Source: Dehalogenimonas sp. W (GTDB taxonomy: Bacteria > Chloroflexota > Dehalococcoidia > Dehalococcoidales > Dehalococcoidaceae). Taken from it: a stretch of 64,000 nucleotides of DNA. Shown here piece after piece: positions 24,728 through 32,643 of this stretch. The DNA lies in the NCBI RefSeq assembly GCF_037094495.1, contig NZ_CP146612.1:372001-436000 (forward strand), written 5' to 3'. Position 1 is the stretch's first letter, and each line of letters opens with the position of its first letter. A program made the translations under genes and the position numbers. The notes beneath the pieces were generated by a model, which saw only the letters and a program-made list of their open reading frames with translations, was not told the DNA's origin and did no database searches.

Positions 24728-25297
24728 ATGACAACAGATCACACAAAGGAATTATCCCCGGCACAACACCAGGAGCTTCTGATAACCCTGGAAGCCCGCT
24801 TCAAGACAAACTTCAGCCGCCACAAAGGCCTTGAGTGGGACAAGATACAGCGCAAGCTGGAAGCCAGCCCGGAGAAACTGTGGTCACTCAGTGAAATGGA
24901 AAGAACCGGCGGAGAACCGGATGTGGTTGGTTATGATGACAAGACCGGTGAATACATTTTTTACGATTGCTCACCGGAAAGCCCCAAAGACCGCAGAAGT
25001 GCCTCCTATGATCGTGAAGCGCTGGAGTCACGGAAAGAACATCAGCCGAAAAACAGTGCCGTTGACCTGGCAACCGCCATGGGTATTGAGCTTTTAACGG
25101 AAGCCCAGTATCGGGAACTGCAGGGCCTCGGCGAATTTGATACGAAAACATCAAGCTGGATACAAACACCACCAGAAATTAGAAAACTGGGGGGTGCCCT
25201 CTTCGGCGACCGTCGCTTTGACACGGTATTTATCTACCACAACGGTGCGGAATCCTACTATGCCGCCAGAGGGTTCAGCGGTCGGCTGAAGGTATAA
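24728..25297 (+). CDS. DUF4256 family protein
   Basis: The 189-residue protein matches the DUF4256 family along its whole length: RFKTNFSRHKGLEWDKIQ, EKLWSLSEMERTGGEPDVVG, GEYIFYDCSPESPKDRRS, AMGIELLTEAQYRELQ and HNGAESYYAARGFSG. This family has no known function; it is soluble, with several conserved charged and aromatic residues that look like an active site. The start at 24728 fits the family N-terminus. It stands alone, facing the convergent Cys-repeat gene. Confidence 0.92.
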   Translation: MTTDHTKELSPAQHQELLITLEARFKTNFSRHKGLEWDKIQRKLEASPEKLWSLSEMERTGGEPDVVGYDDKTGEYIFYDCSPESPKDRRSASYDREALESRKEHQPKNSAVDLATAMGIELLTEAQYRELQGLGEFDTKTSSWIQTPPEIRKLGGALFGDRRFDTVFIYHNGAESYYAARGFSGRLKV

Positions 25298-25343
25298 CGT
25301 AATTCGGACAGCCTCTCTTGACCAGAGGGAGCCAACAGTTGGC

Positions 25344-25808
25344 TTAGAAACAGCCTAACTGGCAAATGTGAACTTTTAATCCCATGGCGCTTATTTCATC
25401 AGCAATCACCATGGGATTCAACTTATGGGTCTTAGCCAGGTCAAATACCGCAGCACAGGTAAGCTGATCGTCAGCCTCCAAGCCTTCAATGGCGGCAACC
25501 ACGCCGCTTTCAAGCGCTTCATAATCTGTTTTCTTCCCAGGCGTCTTGGCCACTCCGAAACAGCCTAATTGACATTTGACAACCCGGACTCCCAGGCCGT
25601 CGGCGATACTCCCGATCACAATTCGGGGGACTTTAGCTTCGTCCGCCAGCACCCAAGCCGCCGGACAAGGCAAATACCCGTCTTTCAATGAGCCTTTGAC
25701 CACATTTTCCAGTTCGGCCAGGACTTCAGGGGAGAGATTACCGGGGTTGGCCGGTACGTTTATCCTTTTTTGTTTCTTCTTTTTGTCAGCTTCATTGAAA
25801 TCCCGCAT
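25344..25808 (-). CDS. Duplicated cysteine-repeat protein (two HTH-like modules ending CQLGCF)
   Basis: The 154-residue soluble protein has a Lys-rich N-terminus (1-25) followed by two copies of one module, residues 27-84 and 97-154. In each copy a Cys (C48, C118) is followed exactly 31 residues later by CQLGC (C79/C83 and C149/C153). The part between looks like a helix-turn-helix (AAVFDLAKTHKLNPMVIADEI in copy 2). Three cysteines per copy at fixed spacing suggest metal or Fe-S binding, or a redox switch in a DNA-binding protein; this is inference. I do not recognise a named family. The ATG at 25808 has a strong AAAGGGGG site. The protein ends exactly at the second CQLGCF. Confidence 0.8.
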   Translation of the reverse strand: MRDFNEADKKKKQKRINVPANPGNLSPEVLAELENVVKGSLKDGYLPCPAAWVLADEAKVPRIVIGSIADGLGVRVVKCQLGCFGVAKTPGKKTDYEALESGVVAAIEGLEADDQLTCAAVFDLAKTHKLNPMVIADEISAMGLKVHICQLGCF

Positions 25809-26030
25809 TACCGTTCCCCCTTTATGAATTTAATATACCATATAATAAGGAATCCCGAACATGCAGTGCCGGCTGAATGCTGGTGTCGCCCGTGCTACAA
25901 TAATCCGACCAATGACCATCGCCGGTAAAAGACAGCAAGCACGGTCAAGAAACCATCCCGCTGCCGCGGTATACTGCCGGATGGAGGTAAAGTTACGGAA
26001 CACTGGGAAAAGGTAAAAGCGGTTCAGCGG

Positions 26031-26909
26031 ATGCAGGACCACATTGAACGGCAACTCCAGGAACCGATTTCACTACACGACCTGGCAGTCGCGGCCGGCT
26101 ATTCCCCCTGGCATTCGGCCAGAATATTCAAAGAACTCACCGGCAAAACTCCGTTTGAATACATACGGGCTTTGCGGCTGTCCCGGGCAGCCGCCAGACT
26201 ACGCAATGGCGGCGCGCGAATCATTGACGTGGCTCTGGATTTTGTCTTTGAGTCCCATGAAGGATTCACCCGCGCTTTTTCCCGTCAGTTCGGCATGAGT
26301 CCCCTTAATTACGCCAGGAACAAGCCGCCGCTCAAGATGTTTATGCCGCCCGGCGCCCGTGACTATTACCTTACGCTACAAACAGGAGACACTGAAATGG
26401 CAACCAACGACATGAATATGGACACGGTTTTCGTCCAGGTAGTAGAGCGCCCGGCGCGGAAACTGCTTTTGAAACGGGGCAAAAAAGCGACTCATTACTT
26501 TGAGTATTGCGAAGAGGTAGGCTGTGACGTTTGGGAAACCCTTTCCGGCATCAAGGATGCGCTATACGAACCCATGGGTATGTGGCTACCGGAGAACCTC
26601 CGCCCGGCAGACACTTCGGCATACGCTCAGGGGGTGGAGGTACCGCTGGATTATACAGGACAGGTACCTGAAGGGTTTGACATCGTAGAACTACCGCCAT
26701 GCAAAATGATGGTGTTCCAAGGGCAGCCGTACGACGACGAGAAATTTGAGCAGGCTATCGGGGACCTGTGGGCAGTGATGAAGCGCTACAACCCGGAAAC
26801 CTACGGCTTCCGCTGGGCGGATGAAGACGCCCCCCGATTCCAATTGGCACCGGAGGGGTACCGGGGTTATATTGAAGGCCGGCCGGTGAGAGAACTGAAC
26901 AAAAAGTAG
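26031..26909 (+). CDS. AraC-family regulator with GyrI-like effector domain
   Basis: The 292-residue protein has an N-terminal AraC DNA-binding domain with two HTH units (LHDLAVAAGYSPWHSARIFK and IIDVALDFVFESHEGFTRAF, ending in GMSPLNYAR), and a C-terminal GyrI-like ligand-binding domain (about 120-285). That order is known in Rob/SoxS-like multidrug sensors. The first ATG is at 26031, but the frame upstream encodes TEHWEKVKAVQR, which looks like the normal family N-terminus. A good SD (GGAGGT, 25983-25988) precedes GTT-ACG at 25992-25997, where no ATG, GTG or TTG occurs. So the true start may be non-canonical (ACG at 25995) or mutated. Confidence 0.88.
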   Translation: MQDHIERQLQEPISLHDLAVAAGYSPWHSARIFKELTGKTPFEYIRALRLSRAAARLRNGGARIIDVALDFVFESHEGFTRAFSRQFGMSPLNYARNKPPLKMFMPPGARDYYLTLQTGDTEMATNDMNMDTVFVQVVERPARKLLLKRGKKATHYFEYCEEVGCDVWETLSGIKDALYEPMGMWLPENLRPADTSAYAQGVEVPLDYTGQVPEGFDIVELPPCKMMVFQGQPYDDEKFEQAIGDLWAVMKRYNPETYGFRWADEDAPRFQLAPEGYRGYIEGRPVRELNKK

Positions 26910-26940
26910 AATGACCTGAAGATTATCAGGCCGGGCATAA

Positions 26941-26974
26941 CGAAAGGCCCGCGCCATCCAGCGCGGGCCTTTCG
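26941..26974. terminator. Strong bidirectional terminator
   Basis: A perfect 14-bp inverted repeat (cgaaaggcccgcgc / gcgcgggcctttcg) with a 6-nt loop lies between the convergent AraC and rubrerythrin genes. Confidence 0.75.
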
Positions 26975-26990
26975 CAGGGAGGGCAAATTA

Positions 26991-27569
26991 TTACCAGTTC
27001 TCAGCCAGCAGTTCATAATAGGACTGCGGATGTTTGCAAGCGGGGCAACATTCCGGCGCTTCGGGTCCTTCATGGACGTAACCACAGTTGGTGCAATGCC
27101 ATTTTACGGTCGCCGGGCGTTTGAAGACTTCACCCTTATCAATATTAGCAGCCAAAGAACGATAACGCCGCTCATGGAACTCTTCCACCTCAGCGATTTC
27201 GCGGAAAGAAGTCGCGATATCAACAAAGCCTTCTTCATCCGCTACAGCGGCGAAATTGGCATATATCACCGACCATTCCATCTTTTCACCGTTGGCCGCT
27301 TCTTCCAGGTTTTCACGGGTGCTGCCGATGACACCGGCTGGATAAGTGGCGGTAATTTCTACATCACCGCCTTCCAGGTATTTGAAAAATACCTTGGCAT
27401 GCTCTTTCTCATTTTCCGCAGTTTCAATAAAGATATGGGCTATTTGTTCAAAGCCCTCTTTTTTGGCGGCGCCGGCAAAATAGGTGTAGCGATTACGTGC
27501 CTGAGACTCGCCGGCAAAGGCGGTCAGCAAATTAACCTCAGTCCTGGTACCCTTAATTGATTTTCCCAT
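26991..27569 (-). CDS. Rubrerythrin
   Basis: A diiron peroxidase for oxygen stress in anaerobes. Residues 1-140 form the ferritin-like four-helix bundle with the iron-ligand motifs LLTAFAGESQARNRYTYFA, ETAENEKEHAKVFF and EVEEFHERRYRSL. The C-terminal rubredoxin domain has CTNCGYVHEGPEAPECCPAC, giving the FeS4 site. I start at ATG 27569 (MGKSIKGT), six bases after GAGAGG; two TTG codons just upstream are less likely. 192 residues is the normal length. A strong terminator follows. Confidence 0.96.
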   Translation of the reverse strand: MGKSIKGTRTEVNLLTAFAGESQARNRYTYFAGAAKKEGFEQIAHIFIETAENEKEHAKVFFKYLEGGDVEITATYPAGVIGSTRENLEEAANGEKMEWSVIYANFAAVADEEGFVDIATSFREIAEVEEFHERRYRSLAANIDKGEVFKRPATVKWHCTNCGYVHEGPEAPECCPACKHPQSYYELLAENW

Positions 27570-27629
27570 CAACAACCTCTCTATCTGATTTATTATTTGT
27601 TTTGTCCATGATAACAGGAATTTTGTCGG

Positions 27630-28460
27630 TTACAAAACAGCGATATTGGCATCATCAGGTTTGAAAACTGCCGGTTTGAACGGATTGGATTCCAGCAGAG
27701 AATGGAACAGGGTGGGATAGAATCGTCTCAGGTAATTCAAGTGTTCCAGCCAGAGTTTGACCAGCGGCTGGTAGATCTTGGTGAAGTCACTGGCAAGATG
27801 ATCAAGCTTAGCCTGCTTGAGAACCATCAGGTCAGGATGAGCGGCTAACTCGCCCCGCAAGTGGAACATGGCACGAAGCAAAGAATTAAACAAGTCGTGT
27901 TCAAATACATGGGGTGCCTCCAGCAAGCGGAACAACAGACCCGAAGCCAATAACTTACGCAAGGCTTCGGCATCAGCAGCTAACGGATCAATGTTAACGC
28001 GGTGAAGTTTCAAGGCCCGAGACAGAGGCGCGAAATCATCTTCCGTCCATTCAGATTGATCAGGTAATGCCGCCTGCAACCGATGGTGGTCAACATCGCA
28101 CTGATGGAGCATTCTAAGGAGATTATCCCCGATTTCACTGAAAAACAGGGTGGTCAATGTATTCAACTGCTGAGCGCGGCGGGTGTCCTCCCGCTTTTCA
28201 AAAAAAAGTTGAACACTGGTAACCACTACGGCGGTAAAAAATGTAAAACCGGTAATGACAACCACCATTGAAAGAACCTTGCCTCCGGTCGTCGCCGCCA
28301 CAATATCGCCATAACCCACAGTGGTGATAGTCATGACCGTCAGGTAGAAGGCATCAAAGAACGTCAGTTTCTCCACGGCCATGAAGCCGCCGGTACCGAC
28401 GGCAACGATCCCGATAAGGATACCGATTACTAACAGCAGGCGTTTAAGAGTGGCGCTCAT
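27630..28460 (-). CDS. Two-helix potassium channel protein with unusual helical C-terminus
   Basis: A 276-residue protein. Two membrane helices (about 8-28 and 65-90) flank a pore loop with the K+ filter TTVGYGD, as in the Ion_trans_2 family. Bacterial channels of this type usually carry a TrkA-N/RCK ring domain after helix 2. Here the remaining 185 residues show no Rossmann GxGxxG motif; they are helical and rich in Leu and His, and not recognised. The channel is probably a tetramer gated by something other than RCK ligands. It stands alone between rubrerythrin and serpin genes. Confidence 0.88.
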   Translation of the reverse strand: MSATLKRLLLVIGILIGIVAVGTGGFMAVEKLTFFDAFYLTVMTITTVGYGDIVAATTGGKVLSMVVVITGFTFFTAVVVTSVQLFFEKREDTRRAQQLNTLTTLFFSEIGDNLLRMLHQCDVDHHRLQAALPDQSEWTEDDFAPLSRALKLHRVNIDPLAADAEALRKLLASGLLFRLLEAPHVFEHDLFNSLLRAMFHLRGELAAHPDLMVLKQAKLDHLASDFTKIYQPLVKLWLEHLNYLRRFYPTLFHSLLESNPFKPAVFKPDDANIAVL

Positions 28461-28530
28461 GAATTACCCCGGTACAAGTAGAATATAAATGACATCTTAA
28501 CCCAAGGTGACTATTTTGCCAAATTGAAAA

Positions 28531-28555
28531 GGGGGCGGTATTTCACCGCTCCCCC
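28531..28555 (-). terminator. Terminator of the serpin gene
   Basis: gggggcggt pairs with accgctccccc with one bulged base. On the minus strand the stem is followed by TTTTC, 20 bp after the serpin stop. Confidence 0.6.
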
Positions 28556-28574
28556 TGTTTACGGATAGCCGATG

Positions 28575-29846
28575 TTATTCCAGCGGATTCATCACCCGGC
28601 CGGTGAATAAGACGGCACCAGTGGCAATATCTTGAATGAGAAAAATAAACGGCCGGTCAATGGTCATGGTGACAGGGTCACCACCCGGGGCGGAGGTCAG
28701 GTCCATGATCACGCCGGTGGCCGCTGCGGCCTCGGTGCCGGCTTCATCAACCGCCACAAAGGACTTATGAACCACATCCGCGATCAGCAGGTTCGGCTGG
28801 CCGGTGATGCCGGAAAAATCCGCCGCGTCGGTAAAGGCAACGGGCATACCCATGGCTGAGAGCGCGGATTTCAGGCTGAATGAGGACTCAAATTCAAATT
28901 TAGGCATGAACAGATTGACAAACCCATTGCGCAGATCACCGATGATGTGTTGCAGCATCACCCCGTCAAGAGTATCCTCAAAGGATTCAAAACCCCCAAC
29001 CTCAGGTAGAATGATAACCATGGACAATTCACCGCCGTCATACTGCAGCTCTACCGCCTGATAGCCGGAACCGGCGGCATAGCCCAAGGTTTCACTCTGG
29101 TGCATCATGGAAACCGTCACCGGATTGCCGTTAAGCAGGTTAAAAATCCCGTCAGTTGTGGCATTCTCCTCAAACGGTTTTAGCCAGCCGCCATTAAAAT
29201 AAATAGCGTTGGTCAGCACCAGCCGGGTAATTTCCTTGATGCTGCCCGGCGGCAGCAGATCCTGGATGCGTTTTTCGGTTTCCCGGGCTACCCAGTCGTT
29301 GATGGTTTTGCGGGCACCTTCCGGGTCAGCCGCAAAATCCAGCGTACGCAGCCCGGCACCGTAATTCGCCGCCAACAGGTCCAGATACGAATTTAAAAAC
29401 TGAAAATCCTGCTGGCCCCAGATGGCATTAACCACCTTCAGGGAGAAGGGCTGATCATCCTTGCCTTTAGCCCCCTGACCACGGGAATTGACGGCGGCGT
29501 CCAGCGCATTCAACGCCTGATGGAGCTTAGCCTGCCCCAGAGTGAAACGCAGCGTATCGGCCATCTGCCGCTCCGTTTCACCGTTCGCCCCGGCATAGGT
29601 CATAGCCAGGGCGACAGAAATGCTGTACGGGGAGTAGAAAAAGTTGCCGCCCTCTTCTTTTAGTAACTGGTACAACGCCAGGGCGAAGTCAGTATTGCCC
29701 GACACCAGTTCGGTCATCTCCGCCGCCGGGACATCCGGCGTTTGCCGGGGCAGGTCCGACTTTAGTTCCTGGCCGTAGCTAGGACGGGTACAGGCCGACA
29801 CAACAATCAGCGCTGACAGAAGCAGCGGCACCAATACTTTTTTCAT
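28575..29846 (-). CDS. Serpin-family lipoprotein
   Basis: A 423-residue serpin, a suicide inhibitor of serine or cysteine proteases. The N-terminus is a lipoprotein signal (LLLSALIVVSAC, lipobox Cys near residue 19), so it is anchored outside the membrane. The serpin core starts near residue 50 (NTDFALALYQLLKEEGGNFFYSPYSIS). The hinge GTEAAAATG at the base of the reactive loop has small residues as inhibitory serpins need, followed by VIMDLTSAPGG, then the signature DRPFIFLIQDIATGAVLFTGRV. The target protease is unknown; the cleaved bond lies in VIMDLTSA. It could protect surface proteins from neighbours' proteases. Confidence 0.93.
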   Translation of the reverse strand: MKKVLVPLLLSALIVVSACTRPSYGQELKSDLPRQTPDVPAAEMTELVSGNTDFALALYQLLKEEGGNFFYSPYSISVALAMTYAGANGETERQMADTLRFTLGQAKLHQALNALDAAVNSRGQGAKGKDDQPFSLKVVNAIWGQQDFQFLNSYLDLLAANYGAGLRTLDFAADPEGARKTINDWVARETEKRIQDLLPPGSIKEITRLVLTNAIYFNGGWLKPFEENATTDGIFNLLNGNPVTVSMMHQSETLGYAAGSGYQAVELQYDGGELSMVIILPEVGGFESFEDTLDGVMLQHIIGDLRNGFVNLFMPKFEFESSFSLKSALSAMGMPVAFTDAADFSGITGQPNLLIADVVHKSFVAVDEAGTEAAAATGVIMDLTSAPGGDPVTMTIDRPFIFLIQDIATGAVLFTGRVMNPLE

Positions 29847-29862
29847 GCGAACACCTCACCTG

Positions 29863-29891
29863 ATTATAAAGTGGATTGATCGCTCAACCAA
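29863..29891 (-). promoter_or_regulatory. Serpin promoter
   Basis: Minus strand TTGGTT (29891-29886), 17-bp spacer, perfect TATAAT (29868-29863), 17 bp before the ATG. Confidence 0.5.
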
Positions 29892-29946
29892 CAATTATAA
29901 CGCCGGAGGGGTGGTAGAGATAGGAAAGACTTTCAGTAAAAGCGTC

Positions 29947-30720
29947 TCAACGCCAATTTTCCAGCATCTTGTTGACCGATCGATTCATCTCAATCGCAAA
30001 ATCTGCAGTGAACTTCCGAAAAAAGACATCTTGCCCCGCGTTCGTTATTTCAGGAGCATGAACACCAGCAATAAATTGAGTTTCCATATCCGTAAAAACC
30101 GTTTTCAGTTTATCAGCATCCAGTCGGCGGTATTTATCCTGATGCACAAGCCCCTCACGCGGTAGTCGGAGGGTAAGTTTACGGCGCAAGGCGCTTTCGG
30201 TCGGGTGACCAAAACATACCATAGTAATCGGCAATGTATACGGGGGTAGATTAAACAGTTCCCGATGATACTCGTAGTTCTCCAGAATATCGCCGATATA
30301 ACACGAACCGATTCCTATGGATTCGGCGGCAATGACCGCGGTCTGGGCCGCTATTAAAGCATCGCAGCAAGCTAATAAAAGATCGCCGGACTGAGGGTGA
30401 CGAAAAGGGCGGTTTAACTCTTTTGCGCGCGGTTCAACATTGGAAAGGTTAAAATAATCAAACCATCGCTGATAATCAGCCAGGAAAAGCAATACATAAG
30501 GCGCTTTGGCAATGAAAGGCTGATGATCACAACTAGTTGCCAATTTGTCCTTTAAGCCCTGGTCAGCAATGTCAATGACTGAATAAAGCATCAGTCCTCC
30601 GGCTGTCGGAGATCTGAAAGCGGCATTCAAAATCAGCTCCTTTTCGGAATCGGTAACTGGCTGAGAAGTATAAGCCCTTACAGAGCGGCGATTATTAATG
30701 ATTTTTAATGTCTCATTCAT
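29947..30720 (-). CDS. Nitroreductase family protein
   Basis: An FMN-dependent oxidoreductase of 257 residues. It opens with the family motif IINNRRSVRAYTSQPV, in which the RRSxR segment binds FMN phosphate, followed by AAFRSPTAGGLMLYSV. The C-terminal half has AAQTAVIAAESIGIGSCYIGDI and VCFGHPTE, also conserved. Such enzymes use NAD(P)H to reduce nitro groups, quinones or flavins. The extended C-terminus (about 185-257) is longer than in minimal members. The natural substrate cannot be read. The 47-residue Cys-tailed gene lies 70 bp upstream on the same strand. Confidence 0.9.
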   Translation of the reverse strand: MNETLKIINNRRSVRAYTSQPVTDSEKELILNAAFRSPTAGGLMLYSVIDIADQGLKDKLATSCDHQPFIAKAPYVLLFLADYQRWFDYFNLSNVEPRAKELNRPFRHPQSGDLLLACCDALIAAQTAVIAAESIGIGSCYIGDILENYEYHRELFNLPPYTLPITMVCFGHPTESALRRKLTLRLPREGLVHQDKYRRLDADKLKTVFTDMETQFIAGVHAPEITNAGQDVFFRKFTADFAIEMNRSVNKMLENWR

Positions 30721-30789
30721 GCACTGTCCACTCCAGTTTTTAAGGTTACAGGAACCTCACCCTTCACGAGGGTGGTCATGTGAACCCTC

Positions 30790-30933
30790 TCAGCAACCAG
30801 GTTGGCCGTGATGCCCGCAACAACTCTGGCGTTTTACCAGCTTAATGCCGTTGTTGCGGAAAACCAGATAGATTTTCTTATGGAGGGGCATGGGCGCAGA
30901 CATGTTGGTAAAAAAGGCTTTAAGGCTCGGCAC
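30790..30933 (-). CDS. 47-residue microprotein with CCGHHGQPGC tail
   Basis: A GTG-started frame of 47 codons, preceded by GGGAGG seven bases upstream (30941-30946). The protein is basic, with SLKAFFTNMSAPMPLHKKI at the N-terminus and an amphipathic middle (YLVFRNNGIKLVKR). It ends in the dense motif SCCGHHGQPGC, with three Cys and two His in ten residues. Such a tail could bind a metal or be lipid- or redox-modified. I recall similar CCGxxGxPGC tails in small Chloroflexota proteins, but this is memory, not a search. It begins 21 bp after the tRNA-Arg 3' end on the same strand, so it may share the tRNA transcript, and precedes a nitroreductase. Confidence 0.65.
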   Translation of the reverse strand: MPSLKAFFTNMSAPMPLHKKIYLVFRNNGIKLVKRQSCCGHHGQPGC

Positions 30934-30953
30934 GATACAACCTCCCGAATCTT

Positions 30954-31029
30954 TGGTGCCCCTGGCGCGACTCGAACGCGCGACACGCGGTTTAGGAAAC
31001 CGCTGCTCTATCCTCTGAGCTACAGGGGC
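30954..31029 (-). tRNA. tRNA-Arg (CCU)
   Basis: A 76-nt cloverleaf including encoded CCA. The acceptor GCCCCTG pairs perfectly with CAGGGGC. The anticodon stem GCGGT/ACCGC encloses loop TTCCTAA, giving anticodon CCT for AGG codons. The T arm has GCGTTCGAGTCGC. Confidence 0.96.
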
Positions 31030-31038
31030 CTGGGGATG

Positions 31039-31066
31039 ATTATAGCAATATTGAGGTACCGTGTAA
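31039..31066 (-). promoter_or_regulatory. tRNA-Arg promoter
   Basis: Minus strand TTACAC (31066-31061), 16-bp spacer, perfect TATAAT (31044-31039), 9 bp before the tRNA 5' end. It may also drive the downstream 47-codon gene. Confidence 0.5.
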
Positions 31067-31074
31067 TCCGGCGC

Positions 31075-32469
31075 CTAATGCTTTGTTGGTTTCTCCGGTT
31101 CCAAAGTACAGGTATCTGTAGCCGGCTGCTTGAGCAGAAACAGCACTCCAATAATACCAGCTACGAGGGACGTACCGACGATAGCCAGTTTGGCGGAATC
31201 TATGGAGCCGACGTCAGTAAACGCCAGGCCGGTGATGAAGATGGACATGGTAAAACCCACGCCGGCCAGCAAACCGGCACCGATGATATGATTCCATTGG
31301 CAGGTGGCCGGCTTGGCAATCCAGCCGATTTTGCTGATAAGCCAGGTCAGTCCAATGATGCCCACAGGCTTACCGATCAGCAGACCGGCCATAATGCCCA
31401 GAGTAATCGGCTGGACCATTTCAATATCACCGCCGATGGCGACGCCGGCGTTGGCCAGGGCAAAAACCGGCATGATGAAAAAGGCACTTATAGGATGCAG
31501 CGCGTGCTCCAGCCTAAGCAAAGGATTCTGAACATGTTCGTATGCCGCACCGATTTTTTCAACGGCGTCTTGTTGTTCCGAATTCAACAGAACGTTTTTA
31601 CGCCGGGACTCGGCGCCGCTGAAGGCTTCCAATTCCAGATTGCAGGTATCCACAAACTCCTTGCTGGAAATCTTCTGCCTTACCGGAATGGTTAACGCCA
31701 ACAGTACGCCGGCAATAGTGGCGTGAATGCCGGATTCAAAGACAAAGAACCAGAGTATCAGGCCAAGAGCCAGATACGGTGTTAGTTTTTTAACCCCACC
31801 GGCATTAAGCATGATCAGACCGGCGACAACCACACCCGCCATACCAAGGGAACCCCAGTCCAGATTACTGGAATAGGCTACGGCGATAATCAGGATAGCA
31901 CCGAGGTCATCAATGACGGCGAGTGACACCAGAAAGACCTTGAGTGCCAGTGGCACCCTCTTACCCAGCAGCATCAGGAACCCCAGCGCAAAAGCGATGT
32001 CGGTAGCCATGGGGATTCCAAAACCGTGCGCTTTGCCGCCATCGGCCATATTAATGGCCAGATAAATACCCGCCGGTACCAGCATGCCGCCGAGGGCACC
32101 TATGGCCGGGAAGGCGGCTTTAGCCGGTGAGGACAATTCACCGACCATAAGTTCCCGCTTGATTTCCAGGCCGATGAGCAGGAAAAACAGTGCCATCAGG
32201 CCATCGTTGATCCAGTGAGCCAGCGACATTTCCAAATGAAAATCACCGACATTAATGCCGGCTTCTATATGCAGAAAGTCAAAATACTGGGCAGACAGCG
32301 GGGAATTGGCGATAATCATGGCCAACACCGCAGCACCGAACAATAAAAACCCGCCGGTGGACTCCTGGCCCAAAAAACGCTCAACGGCGCTGACTATTTT
32401 CAGATTATTGAACTGCAAACGCATGCGGTTAAAATCCTCAAGAGTTGATTTGACGGACAATTCTAGCAA
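31075..32469 (-). CDS. nhaA: Na+/H+ antiporter NhaA
   Basis: A 464-residue membrane antiporter that exports Na+ in exchange for protons. The helices carry NhaA landmarks: ALFFLLIGLEIKREL in the second helix, PMATDIAFALGFLMLLG, and the discontinuous helix with the ion-binding Asp pair in LAVIDDLGAILIIAVAYSS. The C-terminal TDVGSIDSAKLAIVGTSLVAG is also typical. It is longer than the 388-residue E. coli protein: a soluble loop of about 60 residues near positions 275-330 (containing SGAESRRKNVLLNSEQ) is inserted. It stands alone, divergent from clpC. Confidence 0.95.
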   Translation of the reverse strand: MLELSVKSTLEDFNRMRLQFNNLKIVSAVERFLGQESTGGFLLFGAAVLAMIIANSPLSAQYFDFLHIEAGINVGDFHLEMSLAHWINDGLMALFFLLIGLEIKRELMVGELSSPAKAAFPAIGALGGMLVPAGIYLAINMADGGKAHGFGIPMATDIAFALGFLMLLGKRVPLALKVFLVSLAVIDDLGAILIIAVAYSSNLDWGSLGMAGVVVAGLIMLNAGGVKKLTPYLALGLILWFFVFESGIHATIAGVLLALTIPVRQKISSKEFVDTCNLELEAFSGAESRRKNVLLNSEQQDAVEKIGAAYEHVQNPLLRLEHALHPISAFFIMPVFALANAGVAIGGDIEMVQPITLGIMAGLLIGKPVGIIGLTWLISKIGWIAKPATCQWNHIIGAGLLAGVGFTMSIFITGLAFTDVGSIDSAKLAIVGTSLVAGIIGVLFLLKQPATDTCTLEPEKPTKH

Positions 32470-32583
32470 TTAACCCTTGTTGGTGGCAATAGGACGCCCC
32501 GGCACCAGCACTGTATCCGGATGATTTACCGGCCTTGAATAAGCTTTCCTGTAGATTTTATTCGCGGTTTGTAGCTGGTATCC

Positions 32584-32612
32584 TTTACGCTTCAGCGTTT
32601 TTGACCTATAAT
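32584..32612 (+). promoter_or_regulatory. clpC promoter
   Basis: TTTACG (32584-32589), a 17-bp spacer and perfect TATAAT (32607-32612). The -10 overlaps an upstream ATG at 32611, which therefore cannot be the start of clpC. Confidence 0.6.
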
Positions 32613-32643
32613 GGTTATGTATCCCGAGGGAGGGGATTTTATT

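Noticed and set aside
24601-24731. 43-codon frame overlapping the DUF4256 start
   Set aside because: No ribosome site, and the predicted promoter lies inside it; most likely chance.
30802-31695. Long plus-strand open frame of 297 codons
   Set aside because: It runs antisense through tRNA-Arg and the end of nhaA, has no coherent domain, and its composition mirrors the opposite-strand genes.
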